Shown in pieces: positions 1 through 8,610 of a stretch of DNA of 64,000 nucleotides. The position numbers and the translations under genes were made by a program. The stretch lies in assembly GCA_900113425.1 (NCBI GenBank), contig FOZF01000003.1, forward strand, positions 310,001-374,000, given 5' to 3'. The notes below the pieces were generated by a model. It saw only the letters and a program-made list of their open reading frames with translations. It was not told where the DNA came from and searched no databases. Positions within the stretch are counted from its first letter, which is position 1, and each line of letters opens with the position of its first letter. Source of the stretch: Stenotrophomonas maltophilia (GTDB lineage: Bacteria; Pseudomonadota; Gammaproteobacteria; Xanthomonadales; Xanthomonadaceae).

Positions 1-140
1 ACATGGAATTCTCCGTTTGCGGTATCAGCCAGCGCTCAATGCGAACGCAGGGTCCAGCGGCGAAGCGGACGCAGCAGAGGGAGTCATGGCGGGGCCTCGA
101 ATGGGACGAAGCACAGCTTATTGCGCCGATCCATGCCGAT

Positions 141-164
141 AAATACGATCATCCGACCGTATTT
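141..164. promoter_or_regulatory. Inverted repeat just upstream of a LysR gene, probable operator
   Basis: Two perfect 7-base arms, AAATACG at 141-147 and CGTATTT at 158-164, are separated by 10 bases and end 18 bases before the LysR start codon. The AT-rich dyad stands out in GC-rich surroundings. LysR proteins usually bind such dyads and often repress their own gene; that use here is inferred. Confidence 0.5.
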
Positions 165-182
165 GTTTCGGAAGGCGCAACA

Positions 183-1064
183 ATGGACACTCTGGACGCC
201 ATGCGTGTGTTCGTGGCCGTGGTCGAGCGCAACGGCTTCAGTGCGGCCGCCCAGGCACTGGATCTATCCACCGCCGGCGTCACCCGGCAGGTGGCGGCGC
301 TGGAGAAGCGCCTGTCGACGCGACTGCTCCACCGCACCACACGCCGGGTCAGCCCCACCAGTGCCGGCGCCGCGTACTACGCGCAGTGCGTGCGCCTGCT
401 GGCGGAGTTCGACGCACTGGAGGCCAGCATCGGCGCACAGGCACTGGAACCGTCCGGCCTGCTGCGCATCAATGCCCCGGTCAGCTGGGGCATCGCCCGT
501 CTCGGCCCGTTGCTGGCCGGCTTCCGCGAGCGGTTCCCGCAGGTGGAACTGGACCTGGCCCTGTCCGACCGTCTGGTGGACATGGTCGAAGAAGGCTACG
601 ACGTGGCCATCCGCATCACCCGCGAGCCCGGGCCCACGTTGATCGCGCGTCGCCTGGGCGAATCGCGGATCAGCCTGTGCGCGGCGCCCTCCTACCTGGC
701 TGCGCACGGCACGCCGACCACGCCGCAGGCACTGCAGGATCACGCATGCCTGGGCTACAGCTACTGGGCCGGCGGCGACCAGTGGCCACTGCACGGCCCC
801 GCAGGCGACGTCCAGGTCACGGTGAACAGCCTGCTGCGCGCCAACAACGGCGACGTGCTGCGCGAGGCGGCGATTGCCGGCATGGGCGTGATCCTGCAAC
901 CGGATTTCCTGCTCCAGGAGGCGCTGGCCGACGGCCGCCTGGTGCGCATCCTGCCGGACTGGGAGGCGGCGCCGATCGGCATCTTCGCCGTCTACACCAG
1001 CCGCAGCCACCTCGCGCCGAAGGTGCGCAGCTTCATCGATTACCTGGCGCAGGCCGGGATCTGA
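183..1064 (+). CDS. LysR-family transcriptional regulator
   Basis: A 293-residue DNA-binding regulator of normal LysR length. The N-terminal winged helix-turn-helix (about residues 1-60) has the usual pattern: MRVFVAVVERNGFSAAAQAL, then VTRQVAALEKRL and the LLHRTTRR wing. The rest (about 90-290) is the effector-binding domain, with LSDRLVDMVEEGYDVAIRI typical of the CrgA/DsdC-like subgroup. I chose the ATG at 183 because GGAAGG lies 7 bases upstream and the residues before it do not look like LysR. The divergent partner, if any, is outside the window. The ligand cannot be told. The dyad at 141-164 suggests autoregulation. Confidence 0.93.
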   Translation: MDTLDAMRVFVAVVERNGFSAAAQALDLSTAGVTRQVAALEKRLSTRLLHRTTRRVSPTSAGAAYYAQCVRLLAEFDALEASIGAQALEPSGLLRINAPVSWGIARLGPLLAGFRERFPQVELDLALSDRLVDMVEEGYDVAIRITREPGPTLIARRLGESRISLCAAPSYLAAHGTPTTPQALQDHACLGYSYWAGGDQWPLHGPAGDVQVTVNSLLRANNGDVLREAAIAGMGVILQPDFLLQEALADGRLVRILPDWEAAPIGIFAVYTSRSHLAPKVRSFIDYLAQAGI

Positions 1065-1130
1065 CGGCGCCACCGGACAACACCGGTGACACGCTGGCGC
1101 AGGGCCGTGCCCGGCGAACCGCAACATGGC

Positions 1131-4082
1131 CTAGACAGCCACCTCGTCCAGCAGGCCGATGATCCGCTCCAGAGGGGCCGGACGTCCCAGCAGGTAACCC
1201 TGCACCTGGTCGCAGCCGTGCGCGGCCAGCCAGTCGAGCTGCCCCGGCGTTTCCACGCCTTCGGCAATGATGGTCAGGCCCATGCTGTGGCCCAGCGACA
1301 GCAGCGCCCTGCAGATCGATGCGTTGCGCGGATTGGTCTCCACGTCGGCGACGAAGCTGCGGTCGATCTTGAGGATGTCCAGCGGCAGATGCTGCAGGTA
1401 GGACATGCTGGAGTAGCCGGTACCGAAATCATCCAGCGACACGCAGATGCCCTGCTCGTGCAGGCGCTGCATGGTCTGCATCGCCTGCGCCGGCTTGCGC
1501 ATCAGGCTGCTTTCGGTCAGCTCCACATGCAGCGCGCCGCGGGCCAGGCCGAAGTCCTGCTGGGCACGGGTGAACTCGGCCACCAGGTCGCTGTTGAAGA
1601 ACTGTACGGCCGACACGTTCACCGCGATCGGCAGGTCGCCCCAACCCGCCTCCACCAGGCGCCGCTGCGCCTGTGCCGCCGCACGGATCACCCAGCGCCC
1701 CAGGGCCAGGATCAGGCCGGTGTCCTCGCACAGCTGGATGAACTCGTTGGGAGGAATGAAGCTGCCATCGGCCTGTGGCCAGCGCAGCAGGGCCTCCAGT
1801 GCCGCCGGACTGCCGTCGCTGGCGTGCCGGATCGGCTGGAAGTACAGCTGGAACTCGCTGTCGATCGCCGCATGGATGCGCCCGGCCAGGCGCAGGCGAT
1901 CAGCCAGGCGCGTGGTCACCGCGGCATCGAACCAGGCCACCACGTCTCCTTCGGCACGCGCGGCATGCGCCGCCTGTGCCGCCATGCCGATCACCTGCTC
2001 GGCGCTGTGGCCATCATCTGCCGTGTGCACCGCCACGCCGATGCGCGGCTCGAACTGGTGCAGCGAATCCTTGCCACGCATCGGTGCCGACACGATCTGC
2101 AGCAGCTCGTCGAGTACGCGGCGGGTGTCATGCGCGGCGCCGATGGCGAACACGAAATCCTCCGCCGGCTGGAAGGCCAGCGCGCCGTAACGGGCCGCCA
2201 GCACACCCAGGCGCGAGGCCATCGACTGCAGCACCGCATCGCCGATCTCGCGGCCCAGCGTGTCAGCCACCAGCTGCAGGCCACGCAGCTGCACGAAGGC
2301 AATGGTGTAGCCCTCCGCCTGAGCATCCAGCTGCTCGGTCAGCGCCCGCACGTTGAGCAGCCCGGTCGCCGGGTTGTGCCGCGCCTGATACGCCAGGTCG
2401 CGCTCATAGGCCATCCGCTCGCTGACATCCTCGGCCAGGACCAGGCAGGCCGGCTGGCCATCGAAATCCAGTCGGGACAGGTGCGCGCGCACTTCGAACA
2501 CACTGCCATCCTTGCGCCGGTGCAGGCGCACGGCAGCATCGGGAAGGTCGCCCACGCGTGCCCGCGCGATGGCTCCCTTGACCTCGTCCCACCCTTCCCG
2601 CGGCCGGATGTCGAGGATGCTCATGGTGAGGAATTCCTCACGGCTGTAGCCGTACTGCCGCACGGCCGCATCGTTGACCTCGATGAAGCGCAGCGTGTCC
2701 GGATCGAACACCCAGAACGGCGCAGGATTGCGGTCGAACAGCAGGCGGAAGCGCCGTTCGACCTGGTTCATCTGTTCACGGGCCTGATACCGCTCGCTGA
2801 GATCGGTGAGCGCGCCGATCATGCGCCGCTGGCGATCGGCCACCGGGACGCGCTGGCCGCGCGCGCCGACCCAGCGCACCGCACCCCCCGGCAGCACCAG
2901 GCGGAATACCTCATCCATCACCGCGTTGCCGGCAAATGCCTGGTCGAACGCCTTCTGCAGCCGTGCGGCATCATCGCGGTGCACGCGGGCGAAGAAATCG
3001 GCCACCGGCAGCGCATCGGTCTGTACGCCGAAGATCTCGCGTGCCAGCGGTGACCAGCGCAGCAGTGCAGCGTCCTCATCGACGTACCAGGTGCAGACCC
3101 GCCCGACCTGGTGGGCCAGCCGCAGTTCCGCGTTGCCGGCCTGCAGTTCCTCGGCCATCGATTGCTGCCGGCGGATCGTGCGCCGGACGGCGAACAGCAG
3201 CACCAGCAGCACGGCCACATAGACCAGCACGATGGCCACCGATGCCTGCAGGTAGGGCCACCACGGCGCCAGCACATCCTTTTCGGCCAGGCCCACCTGC
3301 ACCGCCAGCGGGTTGCGTTCCAGCGTACTGATGGTGGTGATGCGCGGCACGCCGTCGACCACGCCTGGCATGTTCCCCAGTTCGATCACCGCCTGCCTGC
3401 CGAGCAGATCGCGCCCGGGCAGGTCGTAGCGGTGGCCGACCGTGCCATGCGGATCGGGCACGCGCGCAAGCATGTAGCCTTCGGCATCACTGATCGACAC
3501 CAGGCCGTTCGGGCCCACGTCCAGCCCGCCGATGATGCGCTGCAGCTCGCCGCAGCGCAGGCGCGCCAGCAGCCAGCGGTCGTCGTCCAACGGCAGCGCC
3601 AGCGGCACCACGCAGCCATCATCGCTGCCCCGCTGCGGCGGCCCGATGTACAGCGCACTGCCAGGGCCCCGCCGTTGCGGATCGGTCCACAGGGGCAGCT
3701 GCAGGTCGCCCTGGCCCGCGGTCAGCGCGCGTCCGTAGCTGTCGAGCACCACGATGCTGTGCAGCTCGGCGTGCCGCTGCAGCACGCCGGCCACGGCCGC
3801 ATCGAGCAGCCGTGGTGCCTGCTCCGGCACGCTCCGGAACAGCTCGGCGGCGTCGGCGGCGATGCCGCCCATCGCCCGCTCCAGATTGCGCAGCTGCAAT
3901 GCCAGCAGGCGCTCGCTGCCGACCGCCAGTGCCCGGCTCTGCCGCTGCGCCGCTTCCAACCGCCGATGATGGTCATTGACCAGCATCATCGCCAGACCGG
4001 CCACCAGCAGCACGCCCAGCACCACCCCGCCCCAGGTGATGGCGCGCAGTGGCCGGGCCAACGCGCGTTTCAGCGCGGGCAT
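1131..4082 (-). CDS. Membrane-bound PAS/GGDEF/EAL cyclic-di-GMP phosphodiesterase
   Basis: A 983-residue signalling protein. A transmembrane helix near residues 12-34 and another near 276-298 enclose a periplasmic sensor region. Two PAS domains follow (about 320-430 and 447-565), then a GGDEF-like domain (about 560-715) and an EAL domain (about 736-983). The GGDEF motif is degenerate (PAEDF at the active-site loop), so diguanylate cyclase activity is unlikely. The EAL domain keeps EALLRW, NVSAVQF, ELTESSLM, DDFGTGYSS, KIDRSFV and AEGVET, so c-di-GMP hydrolysis is expected. I place the start at 4082 because the preceding 70 residues look non-coding and the transmembrane helix follows directly; an ATG at 4292 is the alternative. 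Confidence 0.9.
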   Translation of the reverse strand: MPALKRALARPLRAITWGGVVLGVLLVAGLAMMLVNDHHRRLEAAQRQSRALAVGSERLLALQLRNLERAMGGIAADAAELFRSVPEQAPRLLDAAVAGVLQRHAELHSIVVLDSYGRALTAGQGDLQLPLWTDPQRRGPGSALYIGPPQRGSDDGCVVPLALPLDDDRWLLARLRCGELQRIIGGLDVGPNGLVSISDAEGYMLARVPDPHGTVGHRYDLPGRDLLGRQAVIELGNMPGVVDGVPRITTISTLERNPLAVQVGLAEKDVLAPWWPYLQASVAIVLVYVAVLLVLLFAVRRTIRRQQSMAEELQAGNAELRLAHQVGRVCTWYVDEDAALLRWSPLAREIFGVQTDALPVADFFARVHRDDAARLQKAFDQAFAGNAVMDEVFRLVLPGGAVRWVGARGQRVPVADRQRRMIGALTDLSERYQAREQMNQVERRFRLLFDRNPAPFWVFDPDTLRFIEVNDAAVRQYGYSREEFLTMSILDIRPREGWDEVKGAIARARVGDLPDAAVRLHRRKDGSVFEVRAHLSRLDFDGQPACLVLAEDVSERMAYERDLAYQARHNPATGLLNVRALTEQLDAQAEGYTIAFVQLRGLQLVADTLGREIGDAVLQSMASRLGVLAARYGALAFQPAEDFVFAIGAAHDTRRVLDELLQIVSAPMRGKDSLHQFEPRIGVAVHTADDGHSAEQVIGMAAQAAHAARAEGDVVAWFDAAVTTRLADRLRLAGRIHAAIDSEFQLYFQPIRHASDGSPAALEALLRWPQADGSFIPPNEFIQLCEDTGLILALGRWVIRAAAQAQRRLVEAGWGDLPIAVNVSAVQFFNSDLVAEFTRAQQDFGLARGALHVELTESSLMRKPAQAMQTMQRLHEQGICVSLDDFGTGYSSMSYLQHLPLDILKIDRSFVADVETNPRNASICRALLSLGHSMGLTIIAEGVETPGQLDWLAAHGCDQVQGYLLGRPAPLERIIGLLDEVAV

Positions 4083-4369
4083 CGGTGGGTGTTCCCTGTC
4101 CAGTCGGCTGGCTTCATGCGCGAACGATTCCTCCACATCCCCGACCTCAGCGGCCGGCGACTGCCATTCTTGACCGCCGGGCCCGCCACGCCGGATCACC
4201 TCCCTGCGTCCGCGCAGGGGTCCGGCATGCAGCATGCACCACGGCGGTGACGGCGTGAAGATCGCCGCACCGCGTTCAGCCAGATCGTGCACAGCCTTGC
4301 GCCACAGCGGTGCGATCCATCGCGTCGGAGCGGATTAGACTTGGCGTTTTCCCGCCGCAAGAGAAGTCC

Positions 4370-6481
4370 ATGTCCAAGCTGCGCCGTCCCACCCTGGCAC
4401 TGGCCATCGCTGCCAGCCTGTCCCTGGCCGCCTGCGACCGCGCCGCCGATCCGGCGGCCAGCACCGCCGCGCCGGCCGCATCCGCCCCCGCAGCCGCCAA
4501 GCCGATGCTGGGCAGCTTCGGCTTCGATGCCAGCGGCATGGATCGCAGCATCGCCGCCGGTGACGATTTCTTCGGCTTCGCCAATGGCACCTGGGTGAAG
4601 AACACCGAGATCCCCGCCGACCGCTCGCGCTTCGGCAGCTTCAACGTCATCGCGGAGAAGACCCAGGCCGACACCCGCGCCATCCTCGAAGGCGCTGCCG
4701 GCAATGCCCAGGCCAGCGGCGAGGACAAGCTGATCGGCGATTACTACGCCGCCTTCATGGATGAGGCCGGCATCGAGCAGCGCGGTATCGCGCCGGTGCA
4801 GCCGCAGTTGAAGGCGATCGACGCGATCACTGACAAGGCCGGCCTGGCCCGCGCGCTGGGCGGCGACATGCGCGCCGATGTCGACCTGCTCAATGCCACC
4901 AACTTCTACACCGACCGCCTGTTCGGCCTGTGGGTCTCGGTCGATCTGCTGCAGCCGGACCGCACCGCGCCGTATCTGGTGCAGGGCGGACTTGGCATGC
5001 CCGACCGCGACTTCTATCTGGGCGACGGCCGCATGGCCGAACTGCGCAAGCAGTACCAGGCCTATATCGCGCAGCTCCTGCAGCTGGCCGGCAGCGCCGA
5101 CCCGGCCGGCAAGGCGCAGCGCATCGTTGCGCTGGAAACGAAGATCGCGCAGGCGCACGCCACCCAGGAAGAAACCAACGACGTGACCAAGGGTGCCAAC
5201 CCCTGGACCCAGGCCGACTTCAACGCCAAGGCGCCGGGCATGGACTGGACCGCCTTCCTCGATGCCGCCGCACTGGGCAAACAGCAGGACTTCATTGTCT
5301 GGCAGCCCAGAGCGGTGGCCGGCCTGTCCAGGCTGGTGGCCACCGAGCCGCTGGAGGTCTGGAAGGATTACCTGGCCTTCCATGCGCTGGATCGCGCCGC
5401 CGCGTACCTGCCGAAGAAGTTCGCCGATGCCCGCTTCGCCTTCCACGGCACCGCGCTGAGCGGCACGCCGCAGCAGAGCGATCGCTGGAAGCGCGCGGTG
5501 GATGATGCCAACCACGCCGTCGGTGAGGCCATCGGCAAGCGCTACGTCGAGAAGCACTTCGACGCCAGGACCAAGGAGCGCGCGGACGAAATGGCGAAGA
5601 ACATCATCGCCGCGTTCGCCAGGCGCATCGACGCGCTGTCGTGGATGTCGCCGCAGACCAAGGCCAGCGCCAAGGCAAAGGTGGCCGGCCTGACCGTGGG
5701 CATGGGGTATCCGGAAAAATGGCGCGATTACAGCGGTCTGGAAATCCGCCGCGACGATCCGCTGGGCAATGCACAGCGCGCCGAGCTGTTCGAGTACCAG
5801 CGCAATATCGCCAAGCTGGGCAAGCCGGTCGACCACGGTGAGTGGGCGATGCTGCCGCAGACCATCAACGCGATGAACGTGCCGCTGGAGAACCGCCTGG
5901 TGTTCCCGGCCGCGATCCTGCAGCCGCCGTTCTTCGATGGGGCCGCCGATGATGCGGTGAACTACGGTGCGATCGGTGCGGTGATCGGCCATGAGATCAG
6001 CCACGGGTTCGACAATGCCGGCGCGCTGTTCGACGAAACCGGCAAGCTGCACAACTGGTGGACCGCCGAGGACCTGAAGCAGTTCAACGCCGCCGGCGAC
6101 GCGCTCGCGGCCCAGTTCAGCAGCTACGAGCCGTTCCCCGGCGTGCACGTCAACGGCAAGCTGACGCTGGGCGAGAACATCGCCGACGTCGCCGGCCTGG
6201 GAACGGCCTACGACGCCTACCAGCTGTCGCTGCAGGGCAAGCCGGGCCAGACCCTGGAAGGCTTCACCCCGGACCAGCGCTTCTTCCTCGGCTTCGCCCA
6301 GGCCTGGCGCAGCAAGAGCCGCGAGCAGGCGCTGCGCAACTCGCTGCTGACCGACGTGCACGCGCCGGGCCAGTTCCGCGCGCTCACCGTGCGCAACATC
6401 GACGCCTGGTATCCGGCGTTCGAGGTGAAGGAGGGACAGAAGCTGTACCTGGCCCCCGACAAGCGGGTCAAAGTCTGGTGA
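4370..6481 (+). CDS. M13-family zinc metallopeptidase lipoprotein (neprilysin/PepO-like)
   Basis: A 703-residue protein of normal M13 length. It begins with a lipoprotein signal ending in LSLAAC, so it should be lipid-anchored in the envelope. The zinc-binding HEISH motif is at residues 541-545, and the third ligand is Glu602 in GENIADVAG. NAMNVPLENRLVFPAAILQPPFF is the typical M13 substrate-cleft region. The family cleaves short peptides. The ATG at 4370 is preceded by GAGAAG. A clean intrinsic terminator follows, so the gene is probably monocistronic. It diverges from the EAL gene on its left. Confidence 0.94.
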   Translation: MSKLRRPTLALAIAASLSLAACDRAADPAASTAAPAASAPAAAKPMLGSFGFDASGMDRSIAAGDDFFGFANGTWVKNTEIPADRSRFGSFNVIAEKTQADTRAILEGAAGNAQASGEDKLIGDYYAAFMDEAGIEQRGIAPVQPQLKAIDAITDKAGLARALGGDMRADVDLLNATNFYTDRLFGLWVSVDLLQPDRTAPYLVQGGLGMPDRDFYLGDGRMAELRKQYQAYIAQLLQLAGSADPAGKAQRIVALETKIAQAHATQEETNDVTKGANPWTQADFNAKAPGMDWTAFLDAAALGKQQDFIVWQPRAVAGLSRLVATEPLEVWKDYLAFHALDRAAAYLPKKFADARFAFHGTALSGTPQQSDRWKRAVDDANHAVGEAIGKRYVEKHFDARTKERADEMAKNIIAAFARRIDALSWMSPQTKASAKAKVAGLTVGMGYPEKWRDYSGLEIRRDDPLGNAQRAELFEYQRNIAKLGKPVDHGEWAMLPQTINAMNVPLENRLVFPAAILQPPFFDGAADDAVNYGAIGAVIGHEISHGFDNAGALFDETGKLHNWWTAEDLKQFNAAGDALAAQFSSYEPFPGVHVNGKLTLGENIADVAGLGTAYDAYQLSLQGKPGQTLEGFTPDQRFFLGFAQAWRSKSREQALRNSLLTDVHAPGQFRALTVRNIDAWYPAFEVKEGQKLYLAPDKRVKVW

Positions 6482-6811
6482 GATGAGGGAAACGGGCGCC
6501 GCGAGGCGCCCGTTTTCATCCGCACCGGCCCGGCGGGCTGCGCGGTCGGTGCCGATTCAGGCCGGAGACGACGCCAATCGCCAGGATTCCTGCTCATCCC
6601 CGGTTTCATGTGCGCCCGCAGCACGTTTCACCCTGCGACATCCTGTCGCAGGCTGCGGGCACTGTGCTGCATCGCACAAAACTTCACCCGGCCGGACAAG
6701 AGCCTTACGCCGCTTGGCGTTCCGCCCATTGCACCGCTCGCTGGAAGTGCTAGAACTGAACCCGCCACACCGTCCAACGCTGATCGACGCACGTTCCACA
6801 AGGAGCCAGCC
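6482..6811. other. Intergenic region with terminator and candidate promoter
   Basis: The left part holds the terminator of the M13 peptidase gene. A possible sigma-70 promoter, TTGCAC at 6729-6734 and TAGAAC at 6751-6756 with a 16-base spacer, would serve the membrane-protein gene at 6812. I see no gene in the rest. Confidence 0.35.
6491..6516 (+). terminator. Rho-independent terminator of the M13 peptidase gene
   Basis: The stem AACGGGCGCC / GGCGCCCGTT with loop GCGA starts 10 bases after the stop codon and runs into TTTT. Confidence 0.85.
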
Positions 6812-7426
6812 ATGATTGCTTTGTTCAAGGGTTTGGGAATTCTGCTTCGCGACAACGAGCTGTACAGCAGCCCGTTCGACAAACAGGTCGCGCACTGGCG
6901 CAATCTCAGCGAGCAGCAGATCCGTGATGAAGTGGCGGTGCTGGCCCAGGCCAAGTGCCAGTGGCTGATCGCATCCATCATCGGCTGGCAGGCGGCCTCG
7001 CTGGTGATTCTGGGCCTGATCGCCAACTACCTGTGGCGTGACGACTTCCATATCACCTTCACCCGCGTGGTGATCGTGTTCGGCTCATGGGTCTCGATCC
7101 TGTTCGTGATCTGGTTCATGGCCAACATGTTCGACCAGCAGGCCGGCTTCGAGCGCTGGATGAAAGCCTTCAACAGCCGGGCCCGCATCAGTTCCAAGGC
7201 CGACAGCGTCGAGCATGTGGCCGAGGCGCTGGACCTGGCCGAGCACTACCCGGAAGTGCTGGACTACAAGCAGGCGGTCACCGCCAAGCGCGAACTGCGC
7301 CATGAGGACATCCGCATCATGACCGAGATCGGACGGATGAAGCAGCACTCCGAACTGGTCGGCCGGCTGAACCATGTTGGCGAAACCGAACACCACCACG
7401 AACTGACGCTGCAGCCTGCCTACTGA
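6812..7426 (+). CDS. Small inner-membrane protein of unknown function
   Basis: A 204-residue protein with two transmembrane helices (about 50-73 and 80-105) flanked by charged cytoplasmic parts. The C-terminal half is helical and rich in His, Glu and Lys, ending in GETEHHHELT. AAGGAG sits 7 bases before the ATG at 6812, which decides the start; codons upstream of it are not convincing. I recognise no family. A large palindrome follows its stop codon. It is probably monocistronic. Confidence 0.85.
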   Translation: MIALFKGLGILLRDNELYSSPFDKQVAHWRNLSEQQIRDEVAVLAQAKCQWLIASIIGWQAASLVILGLIANYLWRDDFHITFTRVVIVFGSWVSILFVIWFMANMFDQQAGFERWMKAFNSRARISSKADSVEHVAEALDLAEHYPEVLDYKQAVTAKRELRHEDIRIMTEIGRMKQHSELVGRLNHVGETEHHHELTLQPAY

Positions 7427-7450
7427 CCCTTGCGGAAAACGGGGGGGTCC

Positions 7451-7484
7451 ACAATGCCACCGTGATCACTCACGGTGGCATTGT
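7451..7484. terminator. Perfect 14-bp hairpin shared by two convergent genes
   Basis: The arms ACAATGCCACCGTG (7451-7464) and CACGGTGGCATTGT (7471-7484) are exact complements around a 6-base loop. The right arm lies inside the last codons of the convergent lipoprotein gene, which stops at 7466. There is no long T-run on either side, so it may act as a bidirectional terminator or as an mRNA 3'-end protector. Confidence 0.6.
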
Positions 7485-7810
7485 TCTATCGGGTCCTGGC
7501 TGACGCATTGGTGGAAGCCCTCGGGTAGGTCCCGCAGGGTTTCGGTTCGGCCTACGGCCACCGAAAAACGCCGCAGGGGCGGCGTGGCGCAGGTGGCCCC
7601 GGTGCTGCAGGCCGGATCCAGCACCAGATAGTGGCACCTGCCACTGCTGCTGGCGATGCATTGGAACCGCGCCTGACCATCGACGACGGTGCCCTTGCTG
7701 TACAGCGTGTCCACGCCGTTGGCGCGTGCGCGGGTAATGGAGGAATTACTGGATTTTTCGCAGCCGGCCAGTGCCAGCAGTACAGCACACACAAGCAGCA
7801 GACGGGGCAT
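7466..7810 (-). CDS. Small lipoprotein, hypothetical
   Basis: A 114-residue exported protein whose signal peptide ends in LLALAGC, a good lipobox; mature residue Cys is followed by EKSSNSS. Several cysteines (C in FQCIASSSGRCHY, DPACSTGATC, HQCVSQ) suggest disulphides in the periplasm. GAGGA lies six bases before the ATG at 7810, which I prefer over the in-frame ATG at 7816 that almost abuts the Shine-Dalgarno. It lies 32 bp downstream of the LytTR regulator gene on the same strand and may be the last gene of that operon. The function is unknown. Confidence 0.8.
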   Translation of the reverse strand: MPRLLLVCAVLLALAGCEKSSNSSITRARANGVDTLYSKGTVVDGQARFQCIASSSGRCHYLVLDPACSTGATCATPPLRRFSVAVGRTETLRDLPEGFHQCVSQDPIEQCHRE

Positions 7811-7842
7811 GGTCATTCCTCGGGGCAGATGCAACGTTGCGG

Positions 7843-8610
7843 CTACATGCCGCGGAACAGGCTCATGAAGGGCTGGCTGACCACCAGGGTTTCCGGCCGC
7901 TGGCGCAGGCGCAGCACACCGCGCCCGGTATCGTCGCGGCTGACCGCAGCGACCGATTTCATGTTGACGATGGTCGAGCGGTGGATCTGGCGGAAGTGCT
8001 GCGGATCGAGCACTTCCAGCAGTTCGCGCAGCGGGGTGCGCAGCAGGCTCTCTCCGGCGGCGGTGATCACGGTGGTGTACTTGTTGTCCGCGCGGAAATA
8101 GACCACGTCCTCCAGCATGATCAGCTGGGTCTCGCGGCCATTGCTGGCGGTGATCCACGCCAGCGGCGGGCGGTCACCGTTCTGTCCCGGTGCCAGACGC
8201 TGCAGCAGGCGCTCCAGCACCGCATCATCGTGGCGCGTCGAGGGCAACCGCGCCAGGATGCGCTCGCGCGTGGCCAGCAGGCGCTCATCGCTGACCGGCT
8301 TGAGCAGGTAGTCCATCGCACCCTGTTCGAAGGCATCGATGGCGTACTGGTCGTAGGCGGTCACGAACACCACCTGCGTGCGGGGGCTGAGCTCGGACAG
8401 TGCGCGCGCGACCTCGATGCCGGTGATGCCCGGCATGCGGATGTCGAGGAAAGCGATGTCCGGCTGCTTCTCGGCCAGCTGCTCCAGTGCGCTGGCGCCG
8501 TCTTCGCACTCGGCCACCAGCTTCAGCTCCGGCCACAGCCGGCGCAGCTGGTCCACCAGCGACTGCCGCAGCAGTTCCTCGTCTTCGGCGATCAGGGCTT
8601 CAAGCGGCAT
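7843..8610 (-). CDS. LytTR-family response regulator (AlgR/LytR type)
   Basis: A 255-residue response regulator. The receiver domain (1-125) has acidic D10/E11, the phosphoacceptor D56 in FLDIRMPG, T84 and K104 in YLLKPV. The LytTR DNA-binding domain covers about 150-250 (HRSTIVNMKSV is characteristic). Its start overlaps the 3' end of the kinase gene by 11 bases, so the two are translationally coupled and form a two-component system. The targets are unknown; the LytTR family often controls surface or polysaccharide genes. Confidence 0.94.
   Translation of the reverse strand: MPLEALIAEDEELLRQSLVDQLRRLWPELKLVAECEDGASALEQLAEKQPDIAFLDIRMPGITGIEVARALSELSPRTQVVFVTAYDQYAIDAFEQGAMDYLLKPVSDERLLATRERILARLPSTRHDDAVLERLLQRLAPGQNGDRPPLAWITASNGRETQLIMLEDVVYFRADNKYTTVITAAGESLLRTPLRELLEVLDPQHFRQIHRSTIVNMKSVAAVSRDDTGRGVLRLRQRPETLVVSQPFMSLFRGM

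Noticed and set aside
1086-3053. 655-codon plus-strand frame opposite the EAL protein
   Set aside because: Shadow frame without recognisable protein sequence.
4196-6361. 721-codon minus-strand frame opposite the M13 peptidase
   Set aside because: Shadow frame; the plus strand has HEISH and all M13 landmarks.
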